Assembly: GCF_004028635.1 (NCBI RefSeq) | Contig: NZ_RQJW01000004.1 | Span: 668,682-732,681 of the forward strand | Length of the DNA stretch: 64,000 nt | Direction: 5' to 3' | Source of the DNA: Streptomyces cyaneus | GTDB taxonomy: Bacteria > Actinomycetota > Actinomycetes > Streptomycetales > Streptomycetaceae | Shown: positions 35,084 through 43,997 of the stretch, piece by piece | How the letters are laid out: each line of letters opens with the position of its first letter | Position numbering within the stretch: position 1 is the stretch's first letter | Position numbers and translations under genes: made by a program | Notes under the pieces: model-generated | What the model was told of the DNA's origin: nothing | The model's input: the letters and a program-made list of their open reading frames with translations, nothing else | Database searches by the model: none

Positions 35084-36097
35084 TCAGGCTCCTTCTGCGA
35101 TGGACTCGGCGTGCACGTACGCGGCCCGCATCACGTCCTCGAGGTCCGCCTCGTCGAGGGCGAGGTCCGTCACCTCGTACCGCTCGATGACCTGCTTCAG
35201 GGCCTGGTGCACGGTCGGTGCGTCGGGGCCGTCCGGGCCGAAGACCGCCTGTGGGCCCTCGTGCCGCAGCAGCGCGATGCCCGGCAGGGAGCCGACCTCG
35301 GTGTGCGGGTCGGCGAGTGTCACCCGCACCTGCCAGGTCGAGCCGAACTTGCGGCGGATCTCGTCGAGGGTGCCGTCCAGGACGAGCCGCCCGTGGTTGA
35401 TCAGGACGACCCGCTCGGCGAGCCGCTCGACCTCCGTCATGTCATGGGTGGTGAGCAGGACCGTACGGCCGCGCTCCTCCACCTGGTGCCGCAGGAACTC
35501 CCGCACCTGCTCCTTCACCACCACGTCCATGCCGATGGTCGGCTCGTCGAGGAAGACCACCGGCGGGTCGTGCAGCAGGGCGGCGGCCAGATCGGAGCGG
35601 ACGCGCTGGCCGAGGGAGAGATGGCGGACCCGGGTGTCCCAGAAGGAGGAGAGGTCGAGGAGCTCGTCGAACTCCTTCAGCCGCGCCGCGTGTTCGGCCT
35701 TCGGCACCTCGTAGATGTCCCGCAGGATCGCGAACGACTCGCGCACCGGGAGGTCCCACCACAGCTGGGTGCGCTGCCCGAACACCGTGCCGATGTTACG
35801 GGCGTTGCGCTCACGCTCCTCGTACGGCACCACGCCCGCGACCCGGGCCTCGCCCGCGGTGGGCGTGAGGATCCCGGTGAGCATCTTGATGGTGGTGGAC
35901 TTGCCGGCGCCGTTCGGGCCGAGCAGGGCGAGGAGTTCGCCGGCGGCGACGGAGAAGCTCACGTCGCAGACGGCGTGCTTGGCGACCTTCTGCGGGTTGA
36001 CCAGTGAGCGGAGTGCGCCCGCGAAACCGGGGCGGCGGACGGTGGTGTGGAAGGTTCGGGACAGACCGCGAACCTCGATATTGCCATTCAAGTGCAT
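35084..36097 (-). CDS. ABC exporter ATP-binding protein
   Basis: A 337-residue ATPase. Walker A LLGPNGAGKST, Q-loop FGQRTQLWWDLP, signature LSLGQRVRSDLAAALLH, Walker B VVFLDEPTIGMD and switch His in LLTTHDMTEVERL are all intact. It is of the ABC-2/DrrA-like type with a C-terminal extension (TWQVRVTLADPHTEVG onward). It energises the two permeases encoded next. ATG 36097 is preceded by AGGGAG; a TTG at 36100 is an alternative. Confidence 0.93.
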   Translation of the reverse strand: MHLNGNIEVRGLSRTFHTTVRRPGFAGALRSLVNPQKVAKHAVCDVSFSVAAGELLALLGPNGAGKSTTIKMLTGILTPTAGEARVAGVVPYEERERNARNIGTVFGQRTQLWWDLPVRESFAILRDIYEVPKAEHAARLKEFDELLDLSSFWDTRVRHLSLGQRVRSDLAAALLHDPPVVFLDEPTIGMDVVVKEQVREFLRHQVEERGRTVLLTTHDMTEVERLAERVVLINHGRLVLDGTLDEIRRKFGSTWQVRVTLADPHTEVGSLPGIALLRHEGPQAVFGPDGPDAPTVHQALKQVIERYEVTDLALDEADLEDVMRAAYVHAESIAEGA

Positions 36098-36183
36098 CAA
36101 CTCCCTTGTTTTGAACGCACAGTGCGGCCAGTCGGCATGTCTGCCGACCGGCCGCAGGCGACGTTCCGAACGCTGTCGGAAAG

Positions 36184-36203
36184 TCGATCAATCGGTCAAT
36201 CGA
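36184..36203. promoter_or_regulatory. Candidate operator upstream of the ABC exporter operon
   Basis: TCGAT (36184-36188) and ATCGA (36199-36203) form an inverted repeat enclosing CAATCGGTCA, with TCAATCG present twice as a direct repeat. It lies about 90 nt before the ATPase start in an otherwise A/T-richer stretch. Confidence 0.35.
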
Positions 36204-36228
36204 TTTACGGTTTTCTCACCACGGTTTC

Positions 36229-39108
36229 TCACTTCGCGGACGCGGTGGTCGAGAACACGAACGAGAACTCCGTCGGCTCGGCCTTCAGGAAGTACTGCGG
36301 CAGCGGGCCCGGGCCGCAGGACTGGGAGCCGATGCCGTGCTGGCCGTGGTCGAGATTGACCCAGACAGTCTCACCCGCCGTGAGGTCGGTCAGGTGCCGG
36401 GCGGCCTCCAGCTGCTCGCTGGTCCAGCGGCGGGCGGTGAACCAGAACTCCGGGTCGCCCTCGATCCGCAGCCCGCCGAGCTCCACCCAGCGGACGTCGG
36501 CACGGGCGCCGTTCTCCTGCGGTCGGACGTACGGCGTCTGCAGCTCGTCGACGGTGGAGTGCCAGCGGCCGACCATCGACGCCGTCCTGGTGTCCGGGTA
36601 CGCCTCACCGGGACCGCCGCCGAACCACCGCACGGCGTCCGCCTGCGCGAGCCCGAACCGGACGCCGAGCCGCGGCAGCGGCACCTTCCAGTCGCCCTCG
36701 GGCGTCACGGACACGGTCAGCTTCAGCCGGGTGCCGTCGGAGGTCCACCGGTACTCCGTGGCAAGGCCCACCTCCCAGGCGGCGGGCGCCACCCGGGTCC
36801 GTACCGTCAGCGCGTCGTCGCCCAGCTCCACGGCGTCCAGCCGGTGCCGCATGCGGTGCAGGCCGTACTTGCGCCACAGCATCCCGTAGCGGGTGTCGGT
36901 CTGCCATTCGGCGCCGTCGTCGTTGTCGGTGGGCGCCCGCCACACGTCCAGCCGCGGAGCGGTCACCTCGACGCCGCCGATGGTCTTCAGCGCGCCGGTG
37001 CGGGCGTCGAAGGAGGCCGGGCCGAGGGTGATCAGCCGCTCGCTCCCGGTGGGCCGGTCGCTGGCCGCGATCGACGGCAACTGCCGTGCGGACACCGGGA
37101 ACTGGCCCCATGCGACCACATGGTCCTTCGGCGCCCATGCGGTGTCGGCCGCCAGCAGCGCCCGTACGGTCCACCGGGTCTCGCCGGCGGTCCCGTGCGA
37201 GGGCGGCTCCGGCAGCTTCACGTCCGCCGACTCCCCAGGGGCGAGGGCCGGTACCGGCAGGGCGCCCGCCTCGACCGTCTCGCCGTCCACCTGGTACGAC
37301 CACTCGAAGGCGAGCCCCGACAGATCGGCGAAGTCGTACTTGTTCGTCACCCGTACGGTGCCGTCGGCGCCGTCGCCCTCGATGCGGACCGGCTCGATGA
37401 CCTTCTTGTACTCGACGAGCCCGGGGGAGGGCGTGCGGTCCGGGAAGATCAGGCCGTCGCAGACGAAGTTGCCGTCGTGCAGCTCCTCGCCGAAGTCGCC
37501 GCCGTAGGCGTAGCCCAGCTCGGGGTGCTTGATGCCGTGGTCGATCCACTCCCAGATGAAGCCGCCCTGGAGCCGGTCGTACTTCTCGAACAGCTCCTGA
37601 TAGTCGGCCAGTCCGCCCGGGCCGTTGCCCATGGCGTGCCCGTACTCGCACTGGATGAAGGGGAGTTCACGCCGCTTGTGGGTGCCGCCGTCGAGCTGCT
37701 GCCCGATCTTCTCGACCTCGTCGTGGAAGGCGTACATCCGCGAGTACACGTCGGTGTCCCGGCAGTTCCAGTCGCCCTCGTAGTGCACCAGGCGCGAGGA
37801 GTCCCGGCCGTGGATCCACTCGGCCATCGCGGTGAGGCCGCGGCCGGTGCCTGCCTCGTTGCCGAGGGACCAGAAGACGATCGAGGGGTGGTTCTTGTCG
37901 CGCTCGACCATGCGGGCGGCGCGGTCCAGGAGGGCCGGGGTCCAGCGGTCGTCGTCGACGGGGTTGTCGCGCCAGGCCTGCTCGGTGAAGCCGTGGGTCT
38001 CCAGGTCGCACTCGTCGATGACCCACAGGCCGTACTCGTCGCACAGGTCCAGGAAGGCCGGGTGCGGGGGGTAGTGCGAGGTGCGGACCGCGTTGAGGTT
38101 GTGCCGCTTCATCAGCAGCACGTCCTCGCGCATGGTCGCAAGGTCGAGGGCTCGGCCCTTCTCGGGGTGCCACTCGTGGCGGTTGACGCCCTTGAAGAGG
38201 ATCGCCTTGCCGTTGACCTTGATCAGACCGTCTTCGAGGACGACGGTACGGAAGCCGATGCGCAGCGGCACGCGCTCGCCCGCCGTGACCAGCTCGCCGT
38301 CGTACAGCTTCGGCGTCTCCGCCGACCACGGCTCGACCGCCACCGTCACCGGCTCGCCGGTCGCGACATCGATGTCCAGGGCGGGCACGGACACCCGCCC
38401 GTCGACGTCGGAGTCGACGCGCAGGGTGCCCTCGCCGGTGGTGTGGTCGTAGGAGGCGTGCACGAAGAAGTCGCCCACGCTGCCCGCCGGGCGGTGCAGC
38501 AGGGTGACGTCACGGAAGATGCCGGGCAGCCACCACTGGTCCTGGTCCTCCAGGTACGAGCCCGCCGACCATTGGTGCACACGGACCGCGAGCACGTTCC
38601 CGGTCGGCTTCAGCAGCTGCCCGACCGCGAACTCGTGCGGCAGCCGGGAGCCCTTGAACTCGCCGATGTCCGTGCCGTTCAGCCAGACCCGGGCGCAGGA
38701 TTCGACGCCGTCGAAGCGCAGGACGGCGTCGCCGTCGGCCGGCCAGTCCGCCGGCAGGTCGAAGACCCGCAGGTGGTCGCCGGTCGGGTTCTCCGTCGGG
38801 ACGTGCGGCGGGTCCACCGGGAAGGGGTACAGGTGGTTGGTATAGATGGGCGACCCGAACGCGCCGTCGCCCTGCAGGACCCAGTGCCCGGGGACCGTGA
38901 CCTCGGCCCAGTCCCCGGCGTCGTAACCCTCCTCGGCGAACGAGTCGTCCTCGGCGTCGGCGGTCGGCGACACGCGCAGGCGCCAGCTGCCGTTCAGGGA
39001 CAGGGACTTCGCGTCCGAGGACGCGTACCAGGCGCGGGGCGCGAGGGCCCCGCGGCCCGGGGAGACGTCCTCGACGTAGTCGACGGGTGGGGTGGTGCGG
39101 AAAGACAT
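36229..39108 (-). CDS. GH2 beta-galactosidase (LacZ-type)
   Basis: A 959-residue cytoplasmic enzyme of the usual LacZ length range. Order: jelly-roll N-domain (WLNGTDIGEFKGSRLPHEF, WSAGSYLEDQDQWWLPGIFRDV), immunoglobulin-like sandwich, TIM barrel with GVNRHEWHPEKGR, HYPPHPAFLDLCDEYGLWVIDE, the acid/base Glu in FWSLGNEAG and the nucleophile Glu in PFIQCEYGHAMGN, then the bgal small-chain domain at the C-terminus (RWFGGGPGEAYPDTR). It hydrolyses beta-galactosides. The start lies 27 nt after the stop of the sugar permease gene, so it is the last gene of the transporter operon: imported galacto-oligosaccharides are the expected substrate. Confidence 0.95.
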   Translation of the reverse strand: MSFRTTPPVDYVEDVSPGRGALAPRAWYASSDAKSLSLNGSWRLRVSPTADAEDDSFAEEGYDAGDWAEVTVPGHWVLQGDGAFGSPIYTNHLYPFPVDPPHVPTENPTGDHLRVFDLPADWPADGDAVLRFDGVESCARVWLNGTDIGEFKGSRLPHEFAVGQLLKPTGNVLAVRVHQWSAGSYLEDQDQWWLPGIFRDVTLLHRPAGSVGDFFVHASYDHTTGEGTLRVDSDVDGRVSVPALDIDVATGEPVTVAVEPWSAETPKLYDGELVTAGERVPLRIGFRTVVLEDGLIKVNGKAILFKGVNRHEWHPEKGRALDLATMREDVLLMKRHNLNAVRTSHYPPHPAFLDLCDEYGLWVIDECDLETHGFTEQAWRDNPVDDDRWTPALLDRAARMVERDKNHPSIVFWSLGNEAGTGRGLTAMAEWIHGRDSSRLVHYEGDWNCRDTDVYSRMYAFHDEVEKIGQQLDGGTHKRRELPFIQCEYGHAMGNGPGGLADYQELFEKYDRLQGGFIWEWIDHGIKHPELGYAYGGDFGEELHDGNFVCDGLIFPDRTPSPGLVEYKKVIEPVRIEGDGADGTVRVTNKYDFADLSGLAFEWSYQVDGETVEAGALPVPALAPGESADVKLPEPPSHGTAGETRWTVRALLAADTAWAPKDHVVAWGQFPVSARQLPSIAASDRPTGSERLITLGPASFDARTGALKTIGGVEVTAPRLDVWRAPTDNDDGAEWQTDTRYGMLWRKYGLHRMRHRLDAVELGDDALTVRTRVAPAAWEVGLATEYRWTSDGTRLKLTVSVTPEGDWKVPLPRLGVRFGLAQADAVRWFGGGPGEAYPDTRTASMVGRWHSTVDELQTPYVRPQENGARADVRWVELGGLRIEGDPEFWFTARRWTSEQLEAARHLTDLTAGETVWVNLDHGQHGIGSQSCGPGPLPQYFLKAEPTEFSFVFSTTASAK

Positions 39109-39135
39109 CGGTCTCCAGGTCTTGAGAAGAAGGCG

Positions 39136-40011
39136 TCAGCCCTTGATGCCGGTCTGCGCGATCCCCTGGACCAGCCAGCGCTGGAGGAAGAGGAACACGA
39201 ACACCAGGGGCAGGATGGAAATGGCCGTGGCCATGAAGATCAGGTGGTAGTTGACGGTCTGGTTGGTCGCGTACGACGAGAGGGCCACCTGGACCGTCCA
39301 CGCGCTGGGGTCCTGGCCGATGACCAGGGGCCACAGGAAGGCGTTCCAGCCCGCGATGAAGGTGATCGTCGCGATCGCCGCGAAGAAGTTCAGCGAGTTG
39401 GGCACGACGACACGCCAGTACGCGCCCCAGTAGCTGAGTCCGTCCACACGCGCCGCCTCCTCCAGTTCCTTGGGGAACCCCAGGAAGTACTGCCGGAACA
39501 GGAAGCAGGTGAAACCACTGAACAGGCCCGGAATGATGAGTCCGCGGTAGGTGTCCACCCAGCCGAGCGACGAGACGAGCACGAAGCTCGGCACGAAGGT
39601 CACGGCCGTCGGGACCATCAGGGTGGCCAGTACGGCGTAGAAGATCTTGTTGGCGTGCCGGTACGGGATGCGGGCGAGGCCGTACCCGGCCAGCGAGCAG
39701 ATCAGCAGGATGCCCGTGGTGTGCAGGACGGCGACGACCAGGGAGTTCCACATCGACCGGGCGAAGTCGACCGTGACGTCGTCGAACGGCTCGGTGATGT
39801 TGCCCCACTGGATGTCGGTGGGGAACCACTTCCACTCCTCGCCCGTGATCTCCGGGTCCGTCATGAAGGCGTTGCGGACGATCAGATAGAACGGGACGAG
39901 GAAGAGGACGGCGGCCACGCCGGTCGCGATGTACAGACCGGTGTTGCTCATGACGCCGCCCCGGCGCTTGGCCTTCACCGGCTCCCTGACATCGGGTGCT
40001 GTGGTGGTCAC
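39136..40011 (-). CDS. Carbohydrate ABC transporter permease (MalG-like)
   Basis: A 291-residue inner-membrane permease with six TM helices. The EAA loop (EELEEAARVDGLSYWGAYWRVVVPNSLN-type, with EAARVDG) contacts a shared ATPase, which is not encoded here. GTG 40011 overlaps the upstream stop by 4 nt (GTGA), with GGAG before it. The short cytoplasmic N-terminus is basic (VKAKRRGG). Partner of the next permease and the binding protein. Confidence 0.93.
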   Translation of the reverse strand: MTTTAPDVREPVKAKRRGGVMSNTGLYIATGVAAVLFLVPFYLIVRNAFMTDPEITGEEWKWFPTDIQWGNITEPFDDVTVDFARSMWNSLVVAVLHTTGILLICSLAGYGLARIPYRHANKIFYAVLATLMVPTAVTFVPSFVLVSSLGWVDTYRGLIIPGLFSGFTCFLFRQYFLGFPKELEEAARVDGLSYWGAYWRVVVPNSLNFFAAIATITFIAGWNAFLWPLVIGQDPSAWTVQVALSSYATNQTVNYHLIFMATAISILPLVFVFLFLQRWLVQGIAQTGIKG

Positions 40012-40976
40012 TGGGACTCCTCACCCCTTCCGAAGCCCATGATCTTGCCCTGGAGCAGGGTCACGAGGCAGATGAGCGCGGTCAGGATCAGCGCACCCGC
40101 GCTGCCCGCGCCGTAGTTCTGGTTCTCGCCCAGCGCCATCTTGTACAGCTCGACCAGGGGTGGCTGGCCCCAAGTGGCCTTGTTGAGCAGGATGAAGAAC
40201 TCGTCGAAGGCCTGGTAGGCGGCGATGAGCAGAAGCAGGATCACCGCGGTCGAGGTCGCGCGCAGCTGGGGCAGCGTGATGTACCAGAAGGTCTGCCAGC
40301 CCGGCTTGGCGCCGTCGATCGCGGAGGCCTCGTACAGTTCCCGCGGGATGTTCTGCAGCGCCGCCAGGAAGAGGATCATGTAGAAACCGGACTGCAGCCA
40401 CAGCCGGACGGTCACGATGACCAGCCAGTACCAGGGCGGATCGGGATTGCCCAGCCAGGCGATGTTCTCGACGCCGAACCAGCCGACGACCGTGTTGGCC
40501 AGGCCGAAGCGGACGCCGTTGAAGATGGACATCTTCCAGATGAGCGCGGCCGCTGCGTAGCTGACCGCGGTCGGCAGGAAGAACACCGACCGGAAGAACG
40601 CCCGCATGAACCGCAGCCGGTTCACCAGGAGCGCCAGTCCCAGCGACAGCGCCCAGGTGGTCGGCACGATGAACACGGCGAAGACGGTGAACGTGAGCAG
40701 AGAGTTCCTGAAGTCGGTGTCCGACAGGATCTGCCGGTAGTTGTCGAAGCCGACGAACTCGCTCGGCGTGACCGTGAACCGTGCCTCGAAGAAGCTGAGA
40801 TACAGGCTCCAGCCGATGGGCACGAAGACGAAGATCACCAGGCCGATCAGGAACGGCCCGGTGAAGAGCCAGAAGTTGAAGGTGCTGCTCGCCCGGAGGC
40901 CCCGCCGCGGCCGGGCCTTGGAGACCTTGGCCGGGGCGGGGTTCTTGGCGACCCCGGGTGTGGTGGTGGTCGACAT
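40008..40976 (-). CDS. Carbohydrate ABC transporter permease (MalF-like)
   Basis: A 322-residue permease. TM helices include FNFWLFTGPFLIGLVIFVF and LLTFTVFAVFIVPTTWALSLGLALLV; the EAA motif is ELYEASAIDGAKPGWQTFWYITLP. It forms a heterodimer with the MalG-like subunit. As is common in Streptomyces, no ATPase gene is in the operon, so the general MsiK-type ATPase is the likely motor; this is inferred. Confidence 0.93.
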   Translation of the reverse strand: MSTTTTPGVAKNPAPAKVSKARPRRGLRASSTFNFWLFTGPFLIGLVIFVFVPIGWSLYLSFFEARFTVTPSEFVGFDNYRQILSDTDFRNSLLTFTVFAVFIVPTTWALSLGLALLVNRLRFMRAFFRSVFFLPTAVSYAAAALIWKMSIFNGVRFGLANTVVGWFGVENIAWLGNPDPPWYWLVIVTVRLWLQSGFYMILFLAALQNIPRELYEASAIDGAKPGWQTFWYITLPQLRATSTAVILLLLIAAYQAFDEFFILLNKATWGQPPLVELYKMALGENQNYGAGSAGALILTALICLVTLLQGKIMGFGRGEESQ

Positions 40977-40997
40977 GTCGAGATCCGTTCCGGCGGC

Positions 40998-42260
40998 CTA
41001 TCCGAAGAGCTTCTTGAGCTCGGCGTCGACCTTCTTCTCGGCGGCGGCGAGCTGGGCCTTGGGGTCACTGTCCTTGCGGACGGAGTTCGCCATCACGTCG
41101 TTGATCGCGGCGATCATGGCCTGCGTCCAGCCGATGTTGTCGAAGTGGCCGAACTCGTTGAACAGCTTCACGCCCTCAGCCGGCAGACCGGTCTTGAGCT
41201 TGGTCGCGGACTCGGCGAGCGAGGTGCGCGGCGGGATGTGGAAGCCGTAGGAGGTGGCGAAGTCCTCCTGGTACTTCTTCTGGTCGATCCACAGCCACTT
41301 GACGTATTCCTTGGCCGCCTCGACGTTCTTGCCCTTGGCGTTGACGAACATCGACCAGCCGCCGTTGTAGACCGACTCCTTGCCGGCGGATCCGACCTTC
41401 GGGAAGGGGAAGACGCCGATGTCGTCGCCGAGCGCCTGCTGCATGGCGGGCATGGCCCACATGCCGCACCACTGGATCGCCGTCAGGCCCTGGGTGAAGG
41501 CCGACGGGTCCCACCAGTCGGCGGGCGCGTCGAGGAGCAGGTCGCCGCTGGTGAACAGGCCACGCAGCTGCTTCAGGCCTTCGGCGACAGCGTCGGTGTT
41601 GAAGGCGGGCTTGTTGTCCGCGGTGAGCGTGTCGGCGCCGGCCGACCAGATCAGGTTGTGCTGGACCGGGGTGAGGTCGTTGCCGAGGTAGGCGCCCTTG
41701 ACCTTGCTGGTCTTGAGCTTGGCGGCGGCCTCGATCAGCTCCTCCAGCGTGGTCGGCACCTCGACCTTCGCCTTCTCGAAGAGCGAGGGCCGGTAGAAGA
41801 AGAACTGCGGGTCGTCGATCATCCGGACGCCGTATATCTTGCCGTCGACCGTGTGCGACTTGATGTCGGCCGCGTTGAAGTCGTCCTTGACCGGCTCGAT
41901 GATGTCGGTCAGGTCCGCCACCTGACCGCTCTTTATGAGCTGGATCTGCGGGTGGAACTCGAAGACGTCCGGCGCGTTCTTGGTGAGCAGCGCGGCGAAC
42001 AGCTTCTGCTCGAAGTTGTTGCCGGTGATCCACTGCGTGGTCACGTCGGCCTTGTCGTAGGCCTTCGCGTACCTCTTGACGGCCTGCTCGACACCCGCCT
42101 CGCCGTACGCGTGGAAGTACTGCACGAGGCCGTCGCCCGAGCCTCCGCTGCCGCGCCCGGTGTTGCTGCCGCACGCGGCCAGTCCGCCGGCGGCGGCCAG
42201 GCCCATCGCGGCCCGCAGTACGTTTCGGCGGTCCCAGTTGGTGTTGCTCAATGCCGACAT
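40998..42260 (-). CDS. Extracellular sugar-binding lipoprotein
   Basis: A 420-residue family-1 solute-binding protein. The N-terminus (WDRRNVLRAAMGLAAAGGLAACGS) has twin arginines and a lipobox LAAC, so it is exported and lipid-anchored. The body shows VTTQWITGNNFEQKL, DDPQFFFYRPSLFEKAKVEVPTTL-type ligand lobes and WCGMWAMPAM. It delivers oligosaccharide to the two permeases. With the GH2 enzyme in the operon a galacto-oligosaccharide is likely. It heads the operon; the 250-nt upstream region has candidate ROK sites. Confidence 0.92.
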   Translation of the reverse strand: MSALSNTNWDRRNVLRAAMGLAAAGGLAACGSNTGRGSGGSGDGLVQYFHAYGEAGVEQAVKRYAKAYDKADVTTQWITGNNFEQKLFAALLTKNAPDVFEFHPQIQLIKSGQVADLTDIIEPVKDDFNAADIKSHTVDGKIYGVRMIDDPQFFFYRPSLFEKAKVEVPTTLEELIEAAAKLKTSKVKGAYLGNDLTPVQHNLIWSAGADTLTADNKPAFNTDAVAEGLKQLRGLFTSGDLLLDAPADWWDPSAFTQGLTAIQWCGMWAMPAMQQALGDDIGVFPFPKVGSAGKESVYNGGWSMFVNAKGKNVEAAKEYVKWLWIDQKKYQEDFATSYGFHIPPRTSLAESATKLKTGLPAEGVKLFNEFGHFDNIGWTQAMIAAINDVMANSVRKDSDPKAQLAAAEKKVDAELKKLFG

Positions 42261-42368
42261 GCTGACGTCCTTGTCTCGAGTACGGCTGCGGCTCTGTGCC
42301 TGTGTGCCTGTGGCTGGAGCGGCTCAGCGCCAGTTGGCTCAAATGGGGTTGCGGTGCGGGACGTTAAC

Positions 42369-42397
42369 CTTCGGCTAAGGCTTCGGCAAGGGGTTGG
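42369..42397. promoter_or_regulatory. Candidate ROK operator upstream of the sugar-transport operon
   Basis: CTTCGGC occurs twice (42369-42375 and 42381-42387), and the second copy begins TTCGGCAAGGGGTTGG (42382-42397). This 16-mer matches 43953-43968, upstream of the ROK gene, at 14 of 16 positions and in the same orientation. It lies about 120 nt before the binding-protein start. Confidence 0.5.
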
Positions 42398-42509
42398 ACG
42401 AAGTCTGTGCGAAGCGTTGTGCAACGTTCGGAATACCGGACGTGAGGGGACTGCGGGACGCCGCACCAGCGACCGGCAACTCCCTTTCACGAAAGGGAAA
42501 TCAGCCCCG

Positions 42510-43769
42510 TCATGAGGGTGGTACGGCACGGCTCCTTACCGGTGTGATGCGTTTCGCGGCAGGCTGCGTCCTCTTCTGCGGGGCCGACTGCAGCGCACCC
42601 TCGAGTGCGAACGTCGCCGCGCCCAGACACACCGGGTCGGTGGGGATGGGGGAGAGGACGATCTGGGTGGCGGCCAGGGGCCGCCTCAGCGCGTGCCGGG
42701 CCACGGCCTCGCGCACCTCGTGCAGCAGCGGCTCGCCCAGGGTGGCGGCGACCCAGCTGCTGAGCACGACGACTTCGGGGTTGAACAGGTTCACCAGGTC
42801 GGCGATCCCGGCGCCCAGATAGCGGGCGGTGTCCCGGACCACCTTGAGCGCCACCGGATCGTGCGCAGCGACCCCACGGGCGAGCGCGTCGATCGTGGCC
42901 GTCTGGTCCTCGGGGTGCAGCAGCGCGCTGTCGGCGGCCAGCTCCCGCAGGTTCACCATGATCCCGGGCGCACCGACATAGGTCTCCACACAGCCGTGGT
43001 TGCCGCAGTGGCACAACCGTCCGTCCAGCACGAGCGTCGTGTGGCCCCACTCGCCGGCGCTGTTGCTCACGCCCCGGTGCAGCCCGCCGCCGAGCACGAG
43101 CCCGGCGCCCACCCCGGTCCCGAGGTTGACCACCACGGCGTCCCCGCTGCCGCGCGCGGCACCGAACCACAGCTCGGCCACCGCGCAGGCGCGCAACGGG
43201 TTGTCCATGTAGAGGGGGTAGGCGATCTGCTCGGCGAGCAGATCGAGCAGGGGCACGTCGTGCCAGTCCCAGTTGGGCGCGTACTCGGAGACGCCGGTGT
43301 CCCGGTCCACCTGCCCCGGCACGCTCACCCCGACGCCGAGCACCCGCGCGCCCTCCACGCCCGCCTGCGCGACCACCGAGCCGACGGCGGCGGCGACATG
43401 GCCGACGACCTGCTCGGGGCGGCTCTCGCCGGGGCGCATGTCCTCGTCGGCGCGGGCCAGGACGTCCAGCGCGAGATCGAAGAGCTCGACCCGGACGTAC
43501 GTCTCGGCGATGTCGACGCCGATCAGGGCGCCCCCGGAGGCGTTGACGGCCACGAGCCCGCGGGGGCGGCCGCCGGCCGAGTCCTCGAACCCGACCTCCG
43601 TGATCATGCGGAGGTCGAGCAGTTCGCCCACGAGGGTGGCGACCGTGGCGAGACTGAGCCCGGTGGCGGCCGCCAGCTCCTGCCGGGAGGTGGGCGACGC
43701 GGCGATGATCTGGCGCAGCACCTCGTAGCGGTTCGCGGTGCGGATGTCGCGTGATGTGCCGCGCTTCAT
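42510..43769 (-). CDS. ROK-family transcriptional repressor
   Basis: A 419-residue regulator of the NagC/XylR type. An N-terminal winged helix (TSRQELAAATGLSLATVATLVGELL) is followed by the ROK sugar-kinase-like domain: ALIGVDIAETYVRVELFD, VVNLGTGVGAGLVLGG, GEWGHTTL and the zinc-binding CHCGNHGCVE. ATG 43769 follows GGGGAG. It is just upstream of the transporter-beta-galactosidase operon in the same orientation and so is its probable repressor, released by a sugar ligand. Confidence 0.93.
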   Translation of the reverse strand: MKRGTSRDIRTANRYEVLRQIIAASPTSRQELAAATGLSLATVATLVGELLDLRMITEVGFEDSAGGRPRGLVAVNASGGALIGVDIAETYVRVELFDLALDVLARADEDMRPGESRPEQVVGHVAAAVGSVVAQAGVEGARVLGVGVSVPGQVDRDTGVSEYAPNWDWHDVPLLDLLAEQIAYPLYMDNPLRACAVAELWFGAARGSGDAVVVNLGTGVGAGLVLGGGLHRGVSNSAGEWGHTTLVLDGRLCHCGNHGCVETYVGAPGIMVNLRELAADSALLHPEDQTATIDALARGVAAHDPVALKVVRDTARYLGAGIADLVNLFNPEVVVLSSWVAATLGEPLLHEVREAVARHALRRPLAATQIVLSPIPTDPVCLGAATFALEGALQSAPQKRTQPAAKRITPVRSRAVPPS

Positions 43770-43952
43770 CGAACTCCCCTCACAGACAAGCACCGTTGCG
43801 GTCGGGTCGGCCGGGGGTCCGGCCCGCCGCGCAGTGGCCATCGGACACGGCGTCCCCCGGGAAAACACAGCACCGGTGGCGCCCCCGTCCCTTCGCTCAT
43901 GCCGGGTCCTCGTCGGCACCGGCGCGGCGCAAGGCTATGGCGTGCGCGGACT

Positions 43953-43968
43953 TTCGACAAGGGGTTAG
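43953..43968. promoter_or_regulatory. Candidate ROK operator upstream of the ROK gene
   Basis: TTCGACAAGGGGTTAG differs at two positions from TTCGGCAAGGGGTTGG at 42382-42397. The pair marks a probable autoregulated ROK regulon. Confidence 0.45.
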
Positions 43969-43997
43969 GAAAGGGGGTTTACGAAGTCCTCCCGGTG

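Noticed and set aside
36337..40116. Very long open frame (over 1,200 codons) on the plus strand opposite the beta-galactosidase
   Set aside because: It mirrors the GH2 and permease genes; long antisense frames are normal in DNA with such high GC. The product has low-complexity composition and no domain.
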